Shown: positions 1 to 11,225 of the stretch, in pieces
Position numbering within the stretch: position 1 is the stretch's first letter
Layout: each line of letters starts with the position of its first letter
Assembly (NCBI GenBank): GCA_016783445.1
Contig: JADHWO010000005.1
Location: 1 to 64,000 of the forward strand
Reading direction: 5' to 3'
DNA length: 64,000 bases
Source of the DNA: Candidatus Aminicenantota bacterium
Lineage (GTDB): Bacteria > Acidobacteriota > Aminicenantia > Aminicenantales > Aminicenantaceae
Program-made: the position numbers and the translations under genes
The notes under the pieces: model-generated
Database searches by the model: none
What the model was told of the DNA's origin: nothing
Seen by the model: only the letters and a program-made list of their open reading frames with translations

Positions 1-1
1 C

Positions 2-682
2 ATCAAGAGATTTGACGGTGAAGAAGAATTACTTGAACTTAAAGATGAGAAGATAACCGACATCCCTATGTCGGCAAGACAGAAATTTCTTATTACAATT
101 TCCAATCCCAACCTGGCGTACATTCTCCTTATGCTGGGTTTACTCGGCCTTTATTTTGAGTTCTCGAATCCAGGTGCAATCTTACCCGGCGTTTTAGGCG
201 GGATATTCCTTCTTTTAGCCATTTTTTCTTTCCAGATTTTACCCATTAATTATGTTGGCTTGATATTAATTTTGTTAGCAATCGGATTATTTATCCTAGA
301 AATAAAAATCCAGAGTTATGGAGTATTAACTGCAGGAGGATTAACAGCCATGGTTATCGGCTCGATTATGCTCATCGATGCTCCTATTCCAGAACTACGG
401 CCAAGCTTGAAGTTCATCATCCCCGTGACCCTAGGCCTTTCTCTGATCTTCATTTTTCTTATTGTTATCGCCATTCGAGCTCATATGAATAAAGTCCACA
501 CCGGCAAAGAAGGCCTTGTTGGAGAAATTGGTGAAGTCCGGAGTAAGCTTGACCCAGAAGGCAAGGTTTTTGTCCACGGTGAATTATGGGATGCAGAAGC
601 TACTGAGAAAATACCAAAGGGCACTAAGGTCAAAGTCACTGAGGTGATGAAGAACTTGAAGATAAAGGTCACTAAACCCTGA
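2..682 (+). CDS. NfeD-like membrane protein, C-terminal part (5' end lies outside the window)
   Basis: Frame stays open from base 2 through the listed ATG at 68; several TM segments followed by a C-terminal OB-like segment (GKEGLVGEIGEVRSKLDPEGKVFVHGELWDAEA) typical of NfeD; SPFH gene follows. Confidence 0.85.
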   Translation: MKRFDGEEELLELKDEKITDIPMSARQKFLITISNPNLAYILLMLGLLGLYFEFSNPGAILPGVLGGIFLLLAIFSFQILPINYVGLILILLAIGLFILEIKIQSYGVLTAGGLTAMVIGSIMLIDAPIPELRPSLKFIIPVTLGLSLIFIFLIVIAIRAHMNKVHTGKEGLVGEIGEVRSKLDPEGKVFVHGELWDAEATEKIPKGTKVKVTEVMKNLKIKVTKP

Positions 683-866
683 AACAAACAGGAATAGCCA
701 TCGTTTTTTTTTAGCAAAAAGGAAGAGATATAGGCTTTAAAATAACTTAGAGTCAGGAATTATATAAAAGAGGCAAATTTCTGAGGTATAATCCAGGGAA
801 ATAAGCCTTTAACATGTATAAATTTAAAAGACCATAAAGGTCAATTTTAACCTTAGGAGGTAAAAA

Positions 867-1640
867 ATGCTGACTTGGCCGATTATCGTTATATCCTTTA
901 TTGTTATTTACCTTTTGAATTCGATCAAAATTTTAAGGGAATACGAAAGAGGAGTGATATTTCGATTGGGGCGGGTTCTTTCCAAACCAAAAGGACCAGG
1001 ACTTATCTTTGTCTTCCCTCCAATCGATCGTATGGTAAGAGTAAGTCTTCGAATAGTCGTAATGGACATTCCCCCTCAGGATGTTATCACAAAAGACAAC
1101 GTTTCGGTAAAAGTTAATGCTGTTGTATACTTCCGCGTTATGGAGCCACAAAGGGCCATTATTGAAGTCCAGGATTATCTTTTTGCCACCTCTCAGCTTG
1201 CTCAGACAACTCTGCGGAGTGTATTAGGAGTGGTTGAACTGGACGACCTTCTCTCTGAGAGAGAAAAACTCAATGCACAGCTCCAGGAAATTATTGATAA
1301 ACACACAGACCCGTGGGGAATCAAGGTTCAACTTGTAGAAATGAAACATGTCGACTTACCTGACAATATGGTTAGAGCTATTGCCAAACAGGCTGAGGCA
1401 GAAAGAGAAAAAAGAGCTAAAATCATCCATGCTGAGGGTGAATTCCAAGCCGCTGGCAATCTGATCAAGGCTGCCGATATTATTTCAACCAATCCCCAGG
1501 CTCTCCAACTCAGGTTTTTAGGTACGCTCACAGAGGTCGCAACAGAGAAAAATTCGACTATTATCTTCCCGCTTCCCATCGAGTTGTTTAAAGCCTTCTT
1601 CCCCGTAGAGAAAGAGAAAAAAGACAGCAGTGAAAAATAG
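867..1640 (+). CDS. SPFH/band-7 domain protein (slipin/stomatin-like)
   Basis: One N-terminal [53 protein letters not shown]; paired with NfeD. Confidence 0.93.
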   Translation: MLTWPIIVISFIVIYLLNSIKILREYERGVIFRLGRVLSKPKGPGLIFVFPPIDRMVRVSLRIVVMDIPPQDVITKDNVSVKVNAVVYFRVMEPQRAIIEVQDYLFATSQLAQTTLRSVLGVVELDDLLSEREKLNAQLQEIIDKHTDPWGIKVQLVEMKHVDLPDNMVRAIAKQAEAEREKRAKIIHAEGEFQAAGNLIKAADIISTNPQALQLRFLGTLTEVATEKNSTIIFPLPIELFKAFFPVEKEKKDSSEK

Positions 1641-2163
1641 AGATTATAGGGAGATTCAGCTCTCCAGTTCCCAGCTTGCTTTTATGTTCCTTGGGATTTT
1701 GGTCCTGGGAGTAGTCATCTTTCTTCTAGGTGTATCAGTCGGCAAAAAACAGGCTCAAATCATAGGAGGTGCGGAAATAGCCACTCCAGCAGAGATTGAA
1801 CAGGTCAAAAAGGAAACCACCGTTCCCCCTGGAGAAAAAAAAGACTCTATCAGGCAAGAATTAGCCTCTCACCAGAAAGCTAAAAGCAAAACACAAAAGA
1901 AGACTCCTCAAGCTAAGAAAAGGAACCTTTATTATATCCAGGTTGGAGCCTTCAACATAAAAGATGCAGCCCTCGCCTATGCAGATGGATTTAAGAAAAA
2001 AGGCTATCCTTCTCTTGTGCTGGAACCATTTCCAACGGATAGGCCAAACCAGGTCTTCCGTGTGAGAATCGGGGGCTATGAGACTAGGGAAAAAGCTGAA
2101 GAAGTCTTATCCCGTTTACAATCAGAATCAACAAAGAAGCTCGATTACTATATTACTATGTAG
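1630..2163 (+). CDS. SPOR-domain membrane protein
   Basis: N-terminal TM, charged linker, C-terminal [30 protein letters not shown]...[21 protein letters not shown]. Confidence 0.85.
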   Translation: MKNRDYREIQLSSSQLAFMFLGILVLGVVIFLLGVSVGKKQAQIIGGAEIATPAEIEQVKKETTVPPGEKKDSIRQELASHQKAKSKTQKKTPQAKKRNLYYIQVGAFNIKDAALAYADGFKKKGYPSLVLEPFPTDRPNQVFRVRIGGYETREKAEEVLSRLQSESTKKLDYYITM

Positions 2164-2252
2164 TCAAGACATAAAAGCCAGGCTTTGGAAACCGTCTCTT
2201 ACATCTCCGTCAGGAAACAGGAAGAAAAAGAACTCCTATAGGTATATACAAC

Positions 2253-3782
2253 TTGAAAATCAAAAAATATGATATCCTGCTTGCCTTATTGAGTGGAGCC
2301 CTTACAGCTCTTTCTCTTCCCAAGTTCAACCTTTCTTTCTTTGTTTGGATTTCCATCATTCCCCTTATTTTCATCATCCGGAATAAGAACCCTAAACAAT
2401 CCTTCCTTCTGGGGCTTATTGCTGGAATCTCTTACAATGCTATCCTGATTTACTGGGTTCCTTCAGTCCCAGCCCATTATGGCAATATGTCCTTAGTAAT
2501 AAGCTTAATTATATATGTCTTATTTATTCTTTTTCTGGCTCTTTACTGGGCATTTTTCTGCCTGGTGTGGACAAAAATCTATTTATCCTTTCCAAGGTTA
2601 ATTTTTCTCCTATGTCCTTTTATCTGGATTTCTTTCGAATATATCCTCACTCATTTTCTCACTGGATTTCCCTGGGGGCTTGTCGGCACAAGCCAGTACT
2701 CAAATATTTACTTTATCCAGCTTGCTTCTATTACCGGAGTCTATGGTCTTTCCTTTATTATTATTCTCTTTCAAAGCCTGTTTGTTTACTCCATGATTTA
2801 CAGAAAAAAGGAGCCATTCCTTTTTGTCCTAGCTTTTGTGTTGCTTATTCATATAGGTGGTTTCCTGAGTGTAAAAAAATCCCCTTCTCAAAAAGATTCT
2901 TTTACGGCTTCTGTCATCCAGGGCAACGTCTCCTCAGATATTTACTGGGACCAGATATCCGTCCAGGAGACATGGAATCTTTTCGACCAACACCTTGAAC
3001 TGAGCCACCAGGCATATGAAGCAGGCTCCGGCCTGATTATTTGGCCTGAATTCTCCGTTCCTCTCTGTTTCAGCTGCTCCTATAAACTTGCTCAGGATTT
3101 TAAAGAAAAGCTCTACCAGTTCGTTCAGGAAACAGGCTGCACTCTTCTCCTCGGAACCAACGAGACCACAGGACCTCCCGGGGAAAAAAACTATCACAAC
3201 ACAGCATTATGTCTAAGCCCGGATCTCTCCACAAGTTTATACTATAAAATACATCTTGTTCCCTTCGGCGAATACACTCCGTACAAAAAGATCTTTTTCT
3301 TCATCGAAAAAATGACCCACGCTATCGGAGAGATCTCACCCGGAACTCAACACACCCTCCACAGCTATAAAAATATCAAATTTGCCTCCCCTATATGTTA
3401 TGAAATCATCTTTCCTAACCTTGTCCGAAAATTTGTTAAAAAAGGAGCAAATTTTCTGGTTACAATCACCAATGACGGCTGGTACGGAAAAAGTTCTGCT
3501 CCATATCAGCATTTTTCAATTGCTGTTTTAAGAGCTGTGGAAAACAGGCGTTATCTTCTGAGGGCAGCTACAACAGGTATAAGCGGTATCATCGACCCTT
3601 ATGGCCGCATTCTCTCCAAATCAGAGCTTATGACCAGTACATTTCTTACAGAGAGAATCACTCCTTCCCCAACCCTCACTTTTTATACAAAATTTGGTGA
3701 TATTCTTCCTATAGGAAGCTTGACTTTAGCAGCCATCTTCCTTATTCTGGCACTAAAAAAGAGAAAATATGAAAAAAAATGA
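2253..3782 (+). CDS. lnt: Apolipoprotein N-acyltransferase
   Basis: Polytopic N-terminus plus nitrilase-like domain (IIWPEFSVP, LVPFGEYTPYKK, PICYEIIFPNLVR, ITNDGWYGKSSAPYQHFSIAVLRAVENRR). Confidence 0.93.
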   Translation: MKIKKYDILLALLSGALTALSLPKFNLSFFVWISIIPLIFIIRNKNPKQSFLLGLIAGISYNAILIYWVPSVPAHYGNMSLVISLIIYVLFILFLALYWAFFCLVWTKIYLSFPRLIFLLCPFIWISFEYILTHFLTGFPWGLVGTSQYSNIYFIQLASITGVYGLSFIIILFQSLFVYSMIYRKKEPFLFVLAFVLLIHIGGFLSVKKSPSQKDSFTASVIQGNVSSDIYWDQISVQETWNLFDQHLELSHQAYEAGSGLIIWPEFSVPLCFSCSYKLAQDFKEKLYQFVQETGCTLLLGTNETTGPPGEKNYHNTALCLSPDLSTSLYYKIHLVPFGEYTPYKKIFFFIEKMTHAIGEISPGTQHTLHSYKNIKFASPICYEIIFPNLVRKFVKKGANFLVTITNDGWYGKSSAPYQHFSIAVLRAVENRRYLLRAATTGISGIIDPYGRILSKSELMTSTFLTERITPSPTLTFYTKFGDILPIGSLTLAAIFLILALKKRKYEKK

Positions 3783-4906
3783 GTCTACTTCAAAGGCAAC
3801 TCGTTCCGAATTTCTGAGCAAGCTTAAAGAATACATCTCAAAGTTTGAAGAACTTAGAGGTTTTCTTTGACATCAGCCAAAAAAAAGCTGAAATCGAATC
3901 CATAAACAAAGAGTTTTCCACTCCTGAGATCTGGAAAAATCATAAAAAATCTCAGTCCCTTTCACAAAACAAAAAAAGATTAGAAAAAGACGTGCAGCTT
4001 TACTCCATGTTAAACGAGAAAAAAGAAGAGCTTGAGGTCCTGGCTGAGCTTTCAGAGGAAGGGGAAAATGTTGATGAGGACCTTAAGAAAAGTCTGGCCT
4101 CTTTTGAAAAAGAACTGGCTGAGGCAGAGCTTCAAATGCTCTTCTCTGAGAAAGATGATGGCCGAAATGCCATACTAACAATCCACCCTGGAGCTGGCGG
4201 TACTGAATCCCAGGACTGGGCTCAAATACTCCTCAGAATGTATTTAAGGTATGGAGAGAGGAAAGGCTTTAAAACCACAATCCTCGATTTTCTCTCTGGA
4301 GAAGAAGCAGGACTAAAAAGCGTAACTGTTCGAGTAGAAGGTGATTATGCATATGGCAATCTAAGCCAGGAGTCAGGAGTCCACCGCCTCGTCAGAATTT
4401 CACCCTTTGATGCCAACAAAAGACGTCACACCTCCTTTGCTGCTGTTTTTATCTATCCTGAAGTTGAAGGAGACATCGAGATCGAAATCAATCCAGAAGA
4501 CCTTCGAATTGACACATATCGTTCCTCTGGCAAAGGAGGACAACACGTCAATGTTACTGATTCTGCTGTAAGGATAACCCACATTCCTACAGGCATTGTC
4601 GTTCAATGCCAGAACGAAAGATCTCAGCACAAAAATAAGGCCAGTGCTATGAAAGTTCTCAAGGCTAGACTCTATGAGCTTGAGAAAAAAGCAAAACAAA
4701 AAAAGCTGGAAAAGCTGGAGGATGCAAAATCAGACATTGCCTGGGGAAGCCAAATCCGTTCATACGTACTCCATCCTTACCGGATGATTAAGGATTTACG
4801 AACAAATGTCGAAATCGGTGATGTTGAAAGAGTCCTGGATGGAGATATTGATGAATTTATCAAATCCAGCCTGCTTTTACGAAAGGGCACAGAAAAGGAA
4901 AAGTAA
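3769..4906 (+). CDS. prfB: Peptide chain release factor 2, expressed by +1 programmed frameshift at 3865-3870
   Basis: GGQHVNVTDSAVRITHIPTG catalytic region. Zero-frame ORF from ATG 3769 ends ...EELRGFL at CTT TGA, followed by C; reading continues +1 as DISQKKAEIES. Confidence 0.93.
3853..3871 (+). promoter_or_regulatory. prfB frameshift signal (AGAGGTTTTCTTTGAC)
   Basis: Aligns base for base with the known RF2 signal AGGGGGTATCTTTGAC: SD-like purine run, CTT slippery codon, TGA stop followed by C. Confidence 0.88.
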
Positions 4907-5017
4907 TAATGTGTCCTGTTTTATTAACTCCATAAAGAGCTCCGTGTGAATGTTGTAATAATTGAAGAACTAAACAGCTCAAAAAAAACCTAAGACACTG
5001 AGGTATAAAAATGCAGA

Positions 5018-5806
5018 TTAATCTATTTTATTTTTTGCCTTTTCCCAAATCTTATCCATTTCTTCAAGGCTAGCCTGGCCGAGTTCTTTTCCCTCTTCTT
5101 CTAATTTTTTCTCTATGAATTTAAACCTTTTGATAAATTTAGCATTGGCCTGTCTTAGAGCAATCTCGGGATTTACTCCGAGAAGGCGGGAAACATTTGC
5201 CATTGAAAAGAAAATATCTCCTACTTCTTCGGAAATCTTTTCCTTTTTTTGTGCTTTTAAAGCTTTTTCTAATTCGGATACCTCCTCCTTAATTTTCTGA
5301 AGAGCATCAAAAGGCTGCTTCCAGTCAAAACCAGAAGAGGAAACACGAAGCCCGATTTGAAAGGCTTCCATAAGGGAGGGAAAACATTTTGTCATGCCGT
5401 CAAAAAGTGACTTTCTCTTTTTTTCCACTTTTTTTTGCTTATTCCACTCGTCTAAAACCTTCTTTGAAGTCCTGAAACGTTTTTGAGCAAAAACATGGGG
5501 GTGCCGACGAATCATCTTTTTATTAATTCCATCCAGAACATCATAAATGGAGAATTTTTTATCTTCTTTAAAAATCCTGGCTAAAAAAACAACCTCCATC
5601 AGCACATCACCCAGCTCCTCTGCCAGTGACTCGGTATTTTTTGCGCAAATTGCATCCACAGCTTCATAGACTTCTTCTAAAAAATAATTAGTTATTGAAT
5701 TGACATCCTGTTCTCTATCCCAGGGACATCCTCCTTCACCTCGGAGAGCGTCTAAAATTTCCACCAATTTTCCAAATTTTTTCCCGGCTTTCTCAGCATT
5801 TTTCAT
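5018..5806 (-). CDS. mazG: Nucleoside triphosphate pyrophosphohydrolase, MazG family
   Basis: GGCPWDREQDVNSITNYFLEEVYEAVDAI, ELGDVLMEVVFLA, and a second EEVGDIFFSMANVSRLLG module. Confidence 0.92.
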   Translation of the reverse strand: MKNAEKAGKKFGKLVEILDALRGEGGCPWDREQDVNSITNYFLEEVYEAVDAICAKNTESLAEELGDVLMEVVFLARIFKEDKKFSIYDVLDGINKKMIRRHPHVFAQKRFRTSKKVLDEWNKQKKVEKKRKSLFDGMTKCFPSLMEAFQIGLRVSSSGFDWKQPFDALQKIKEEVSELEKALKAQKKEKISEEVGDIFFSMANVSRLLGVNPEIALRQANAKFIKRFKFIEKKLEEEGKELGQASLEEMDKIWEKAKNKID

Positions 5807-5939
5807 ATTCTTCTCTCCCTTGAATTATTCCAGAGAATATTGTAATATTTTTAATCGACTTATTAGAATATTTTATACCTGAATAAAATTCAATCCCGGA
5901 TAGTTCCTAAATATTTTTTCTGAAAAAGAGGACAAAAAA

Positions 5940-6266
5940 ATGCCAGAAAAAGAAAAAAACAAGAAAAGCCAGACAAAAAAAGAACCGCCAGAAGAAAAGA
6001 AAGGAATTATTCCTCCTCTTGATTTTAGTTCTCTCGTCCTCCCTTTTTACACTCAAGCTTTGATAAAGCTGGGCTTGGTAAAAGACCCTCTTACCGATAA
6101 AGAGAACGAAGACCTGGAATTAGTCAAACGATTGATCGACTTACTTGATCTTTTAAAAGAGAGGACAAAAGGAAATCTTAAGCCAGAAGAGGAAAAATTT
6201 TTAGACGCCTGCCTTCATCAGATCAGATTGGCCTATATGGAGAAAACAAAAACAATCAACTTGTGA
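5940..6266 (+). CDS. DUF1844-like small protein
   Basis: DFSSLVLPFYTQALIKLGL...DLELVKRLIDLLDLLKERTKGNLKPEEEKFLDACLHQIRLAYM pattern. Confidence 0.75.
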   Translation: MPEKEKNKKSQTKKEPPEEKKGIIPPLDFSSLVLPFYTQALIKLGLVKDPLTDKENEDLELVKRLIDLLDLLKERTKGNLKPEEEKFLDACLHQIRLAYMEKTKTINL

Positions 6267-6270
6267 CCTT

Positions 6271-7191
6271 ATGGAAGTCATTAACGGTTTTAAAAAACTT
6301 CCTCAAATTTCTAATTTTTCGATTATTACAATAGGAAATTTTGACGGCATCCACCTGGGCCATCAAAAAATTTTGGACTTTCTTGCAGAAAAAGCCAAAA
6401 AATATTCTCTCCTATCTCTGATTCTGACATTTTCTCCTCATCCAGAAAAAATTCTTGGAAAAAAAAGAACAAAAATGATTCAAACTCTCGATCAGAGAGT
6501 AAAAGAGCTTAATAAATATAATATTAAGGCTTGTTTAATTGTACCTTTTGATGACAAATTTTCAAGCCTTTCAAGTCAGGATTTTATTCAACAAATCGTT
6601 TTAAATACCCTTAAAGCAAAAATGGTTATTGTTGGAGAAAATTTTCACTTCGGGAAAAACCGTGAAGGGGATATTTCACAACTCCACCGGCTGGCTTCAC
6701 AATTTAACTTCCAGGTTTTTTCTATCCCTTCTGTGACTATAGAAGGGAAAACCGTAAGCAGCAGCCTTGTCCGAAGTTTTCTCCGTGAAGGAAAAATAGA
6801 AAAAGTTTATACTTTATTGGGAAGGTCTTATGAAATAGAAGGTAAAGTAATAAGAGGAAAATCCAGGGGAAAAGCCCTGGGTTTCCCCACCGCAAACATC
6901 GAGACAGAAAACGAAATCGTCCCCCCAGGAGTATTTATTACAACAGCCTGGTTAAAGTCAAAAAAATTCCACTCGATGACCAATGTAGGAATCCGTCCCA
7001 CGTTTAACCAGCAAGAAACAAATATCGAATCCTATATTATAAACTTCAACAAGAATCTCTACGGAGAGAAAATTAGAATCAATTTTATAAAAAAAATAAG
7101 AGACGAAATAAAGTTCAAAACTTCAGAGGACCTCTCCAGGCAGATTAAGAAGGATCTGGAAACTACAAAACTCTATTTTAAATTAAAGTAG
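6271..7191 (+). CDS. ribF: Bifunctional riboflavin kinase/FAD synthetase
   Basis: TIGNFDGIHLGHQKIL, GENFHFGKNREGD, SSSLVRSFLREGKIE, RGKALGFPTANI, MTNVGIRPTF. Confidence 0.94.
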   Translation: MEVINGFKKLPQISNFSIITIGNFDGIHLGHQKILDFLAEKAKKYSLLSLILTFSPHPEKILGKKRTKMIQTLDQRVKELNKYNIKACLIVPFDDKFSSLSSQDFIQQIVLNTLKAKMVIVGENFHFGKNREGDISQLHRLASQFNFQVFSIPSVTIEGKTVSSSLVRSFLREGKIEKVYTLLGRSYEIEGKVIRGKSRGKALGFPTANIETENEIVPPGVFITTAWLKSKKFHSMTNVGIRPTFNQQETNIESYIINFNKNLYGEKIRINFIKKIRDEIKFKTSEDLSRQIKKDLETTKLYFKLK

Positions 7192-7193
7192 TA

Positions 7194-7547
7194 GGTTCTC
7201 TTCCATTTTGTGTGGGTATTAATCAGTAAGTGTTCGTGAATGGTCTCGCTCCCGTTCAGATTTTTCACGCCATCCCTTCTTCATCTATTCAACGCATAAA
7301 CGAAGGGCAGTGGGTGAAAAAAACCGTTTGAAGGCTGAGTGGGCACGGTTCCTCTCCATAATGGAGAGGAGAGCGAAGCCTGAAATCGAGCAGCTTTTGA
7401 CTCGCTGGGGCAAAAGTTGCGTGTTTTCTGAATCCACTGGCCTGAGTTCAAACATACTCGCCGCCCGACTCCGTCGGGTCTCCTCGAAGCGCGATTCAGG
7501 GAGGCTAAATCTTCAAGGGTCGCTTCATCCATCCCCGAACACTTTCT
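7194..7547 (+). mobile_element. MITE-like interspersed repeat, copy A (right outer end missing or diverged)
   Basis: Shares long near-identical sequence with 13410-13734 (inverted) and 52711-52978. Inner inverted repeats AGTAAGTGTTCGTGAATGG (7225-7243) and CCATCCCCGAACACTTTCT (7529-7547); left outer TIR GGTTCTCTTCCATTTTGTGTGGG at 7194. Confidence 0.75.
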
Positions 7548-7658
7548 GATTATTTCTTCTTCTTGACTTTTTCCCTCAGATATTGCATTTTCTTATGGAA
7601 AGAATTACGTTTGCTTAAGAAAAGGAATAAAGGTTTGTTTTAAACCAGGAGTCGCCTT

Positions 7659-8213
7659 ATGGAAGAAAAAATTAAAGCCAGGATAATGGATTCCCGGAAG
7701 ATAAGAAGATCTATCCTGCGAATGACCACTGAAATCATTGAACGCAACCGAAATTTAAAAAATTTGGTTATTGTTGGAATAAGAACAAGAGGAATCTACC
7801 TGGGAAAAAGAATATCAAAACTGATTAAGGAATTAGAAAAGATAGAAATTCCTGTAGGGGTTTTAGATATAACACTCTACCGTGACGATTTCTCTGAGTT
7901 AGAAGCTCAACATATGGTAAAAAAGACAGAAATAAATTTCTCAGTGGCAAAAAAAGATGTTCTTCTTGTTGATGATGTCCTCTTTACCGGAAGAACTATA
8001 CGCGCAGCCATGGATAGCCTGATTGACCTGGGACGTCCTAAAACAATTCAGCTTCTTGTCCTCATCGACCGTGGCCATCGAGAATTACCTATCAGGGCTG
8101 ACTATGTGGGAAAATTTCTTCCGACTTCAAAACGAGAAATTGTGCAAGTCAAGTTAAAAGAAATCGATAGTGAGGATGAAGTCCTCATTACTGAGCCGCC
8201 TGGAATTAAATAG
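7659..8213 (+). CDS. pyrR: Bifunctional pyr operon regulator/uracil phosphoribosyltransferase
   Basis: [67 protein letters not shown]. Confidence 0.95.
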   Translation: MEEKIKARIMDSRKIRRSILRMTTEIIERNRNLKNLVIVGIRTRGIYLGKRISKLIKELEKIEIPVGVLDITLYRDDFSELEAQHMVKKTEINFSVAKKDVLLVDDVLFTGRTIRAAMDSLIDLGRPKTIQLLVLIDRGHRELPIRADYVGKFLPTSKREIVQVKLKEIDSEDEVLITEPPGIK

Positions 8214-8223
8214 GAGAAGAGAC

Positions 8224-9162
8224 TTGGCATTCAAACATAAACATCTTCTCGGTATCCAGGGCTTAACATCTTCAGAGATTGTGTCCGTTCTGGATACTGC
8301 AGAATCTTTTTACGAAGTTTCAACCCGGGAAGTAAAAAAAGTCCCCACATTAAGAGGAAAAACTATAATCAATCTCTTTTATGAACCAAGCACCCGGACA
8401 CGGAGTTCTTTCGAACTGGCAGCAAAAAGATTAAGCGCAGACATTGTCAACTTTAATAAACAAACCAGCTCCGTCATTAAAGGGGAAAGTTTCAAGGACA
8501 CCATCTTGAATCTCGAAGCCATGAATCCTGATGCCATCATCATCAGACATTCTGCTTCTGGTATTCCTTACTTCGCTACTACTTTCTGCCAGCACCGAAT
8601 CATTAATGCAGGGGATGGATCTCACGAACATCCAACTCAAGCACTTCTTGATGCCTTTACAATAAGACAAGAAAAAAAGAATTTTAAAGATCTAAAGGTC
8701 ATCATCGTCGGAGATATCATTCACAGTCGCGTCGCGCGATCCAACATATTTCTTCTCAATAAGATGGGAGCAAAAGTTGTTCTTGTTGGCCCCCCAGCTC
8801 TTCTTCCTGTAGAATTTAAAAATTTTGGAGTGGAGATTGACTTCAATCTCGATAGAGCCATTCAAGGAGCCGACGTGGTCATGATGTTAAGGATCCAGCT
8901 GGAAAGACAGGCAGCAAATTTTTTCCCATCTATTCGAGAATACAGAAACCTTTACAGCTTAACGGAAAAAAGATTTCGAAAAGCAAAAAAGAATGCCATA
9001 ATCATGCATCCTGGCCCTATAAACAGGGGTGTAGAAATCTCGACTGATATGGCTGATTCTGCAAAATCCGTCATTCTCAAACAGGTTGAAAATGGTATTG
9101 CAGTCAGAATGGCTGTTCTCTACCTTTTGTTAGGAGGAAAAAAACGTGAGGCTATTGATTAA
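8224..9162 (+). CDS. pyrB: Aspartate carbamoyltransferase catalytic subunit (start more likely TTG 8224 than the track start 8170)
   Basis: [54 protein letters not shown]. The track start at 8170 lies inside pyrR. Confidence 0.93.
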   Translation: MAFKHKHLLGIQGLTSSEIVSVLDTAESFYEVSTREVKKVPTLRGKTIINLFYEPSTRTRSSFELAAKRLSADIVNFNKQTSSVIKGESFKDTILNLEAMNPDAIIIRHSASGIPYFATTFCQHRIINAGDGSHEHPTQALLDAFTIRQEKKNFKDLKVIIVGDIIHSRVARSNIFLLNKMGAKVVLVGPPALLPVEFKNFGVEIDFNLDRAIQGADVVMMLRIQLERQAANFFPSIREYRNLYSLTEKRFRKAKKNAIIMHPGPINRGVEISTDMADSAKSVILKQVENGIAVRMAVLYLLLGGKKREAID

Positions 9163-10429
9163 GAATGGAAGAGTAATTGATCCTTCTTCAAAAACAGACG
9201 ACACATTGGACCTTTTGATAGAAAGAGGAAAAATTGTTGACATAAAAACAAAAATTGAAAGCAAAGGAGTAAAAGTTATTGATGCTTCAAGATTAGTTGT
9301 TGCTCCAGGATTTATCGATATGCATGTCCATCTGAGAGAACCTGGCCAGGAAGATAAGGAAACCTTATTCACTGGCGCTCTCGCTGCAGCCAAAGGAGGA
9401 TTCACTTCCATTGCTTGCATGCCCAATACAAACCCTGTTAATGACAATCGTGGTGTGACCGAATATATTCTTTCTGAAACAAAGAAAAACTCTGTAGTGA
9501 ATGTTTTTCCCATAGCATCTATTACCCGAGGGCAAAATGGTGCAGAATTAACAGACATGGCTGATCTGGCCGAGGCTGGAGCTATCGCTTTTTCTGACGA
9601 CGGCCTCCCTATAGAAGATAGCCAGGTTATGCGGCGTGCTCTGGAATATTCAAAAATATTAAAAACTTTGATCATCAACCACTGCGAAGATAAAAATTTA
9701 AGCGGTGAAGGAGTCATGCATGAGGGGTATTATTCCTATCTCTTTGGCCTTAAAGGGATTCCCGCATCCTCAGAGGAAACAATGATTGCCCGGGATATAA
9801 TCCTTGCCAAAAAGGTTGGAACACCCATACATATCGCCCATTTGAGTGTAAAAGGAGCAGTAGACATTATAAAAGAAGCAAAGAAAAAAAAGGTAATGGT
9901 TACAACAGAAGTGACTCCCCATCATCTTTTCCTAACAGACTCGCTCCTTGAAAATTACGACACAAACCTGAAGGTCAACCCTCCTATTAGAAGCGAAGAA
10001 GACGCCCAAGCTTTAATCCAGGCTGTGAAGGATGGAGTCATAGATGTTTTTGCATCAGACCATGCTCCTCATACTATAGATGAGAAAGATGTTGAATTTG
10101 ACAAAGCCCCCTTCGGAATAAATGGGCTGGAAACTGCAGTCTCTCTCTTCCTTGATAAACTTGTGAACAAGAATGTCATTTCACTGCGAAAATTTGTTGG
10201 TATGATATCCACAACTCCAGCTGCAATCCTGGGACTGGAAAATAAAGGCAAAATCTGTGTAGGGGCTGATGCGGATCTCACAATATTAAACCTAAAAAAA
10301 GAAATCGTTGTTGATGTTAATACTTTTAAATCTAAAAGCAGAAATAATCCTTTCCATGGCTGGAAATTGAGAGGGGCTCCGGTTAAAACAATCGTGGGAG
10401 GAAAAATCGTCTATACTTCATCTTCTTAA
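9146..10429 (+). CDS. pyrC: Dihydroorotase
   Basis: [56 protein letters not shown]. Confidence 0.95.
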   Translation: MRLLIKNGRVIDPSSKTDDTLDLLIERGKIVDIKTKIESKGVKVIDASRLVVAPGFIDMHVHLREPGQEDKETLFTGALAAAKGGFTSIACMPNTNPVNDNRGVTEYILSETKKNSVVNVFPIASITRGQNGAELTDMADLAEAGAIAFSDDGLPIEDSQVMRRALEYSKILKTLIINHCEDKNLSGEGVMHEGYYSYLFGLKGIPASSEETMIARDIILAKKVGTPIHIAHLSVKGAVDIIKEAKKKKVMVTTEVTPHHLFLTDSLLENYDTNLKVNPPIRSEEDAQALIQAVKDGVIDVFASDHAPHTIDEKDVEFDKAPFGINGLETAVSLFLDKLVNKNVISLRKFVGMISTTPAAILGLENKGKICVGADADLTILNLKKEIVVDVNTFKSKSRNNPFHGWKLRGAPVKTIVGGKIVYTSSS

Positions 10430-10478
10430 AAAAAACTTCAAATAGAAGCTGAATCAGCAGAAAAAAACAATTCTTTTT

Positions 10479-11225
10479 ATGAAAATAAACATCCCACAAC
10501 TCGAAAAAAAGATAGGCTACACATTTAAAAACAAGAATCTCCTGCTCCAGGCTCTAATTCACAGTTCTTACGCCTATGAGAACCAACAAAGTGTGGATTC
10601 AGACAATGAGACTTTAGAATTCTTAGGAGATTCAGTTCTTGGGCTCATTATTGCTGACTACCTCTGGTCCAGTTATCCTGATTTATCCGAAGGAGAGCTG
10701 TCCAAACTTAAGTCTTCAGCAGCAAACACATTTTCCCTTTTCTCATTCAGTAAAAAAATAAAACTTGATAAAATTATACTCCTGGGTAAAGGTGAAGAAA
10801 AAAGCGGAGGGAGGAAAAAAAAGACCATCTTAGCCGGAACCTTTGAGGCAATAGTGGCAGCCATCTATTTAGACAGCGGGCTTGAAGAGGCTAGAAATTT
10901 CCTTCTCAGTTTTCTCAAATCTCTATTCAGTAAAATCAAAGCTCCTGTCTATTCAGTTAACAACTACAAATCAGCTCTTCAAGAATACCTCCAAAAGGAG
11001 GACCTCCCTGCTCCTGTTTATAAAACTATCACAACCTCAGGCCCTGACCACAAGAAAAGCTTTACTGTTGAAGTTTTGTTCGAAAATAAATCTTTGGCAA
11101 AGGCAAAAGGTAATACTATAAAAAATGCTGAACAAAAAGCCGCTCAAAAAGCCCTCAAAAGCTTTCTGGGGAAAAAAATAAAGGCATTAACTTCTGATAC
11201 ATTCCTCCAGAAGAAAAAAACATGA
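10479..11225 (+). CDS. rnc: Ribonuclease III
   Basis: NETLEFLGDSVLGLIIADYLW, GTFEAIVAAIYLDSG, C-terminal dsRBD. Confidence 0.94.
   Translation: MKINIPQLEKKIGYTFKNKNLLLQALIHSSYAYENQQSVDSDNETLEFLGDSVLGLIIADYLWSSYPDLSEGELSKLKSSAANTFSLFSFSKKIKLDKIILLGKGEEKSGGRKKKTILAGTFEAIVAAIYLDSGLEEARNFLLSFLKSLFSKIKAPVYSVNNYKSALQEYLQKEDLPAPVYKTITTSGPDHKKSFTVEVLFENKSLAKAKGNTIKNAEQKAAQKALKSFLGKKIKALTSDTFLQKKKT

Noticed and set aside
875-1151. ORFs 875-1117 (+) and 933-1151 (-) within the SPFH gene
   Set aside because: Overlap a conserved SPFH coding sequence in other frames with no supporting motif.
7281-7549. 79-83-aa ORFs in copy A of the repeat (and 13408-13647 in copy B) as genes
   Set aside because: They fall wholly inside the interspersed repeat, the middle is deleted in copy C, and the sequence is explained by hairpins and inverted ends. 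Open frames in A and B can be explained by shared descent.
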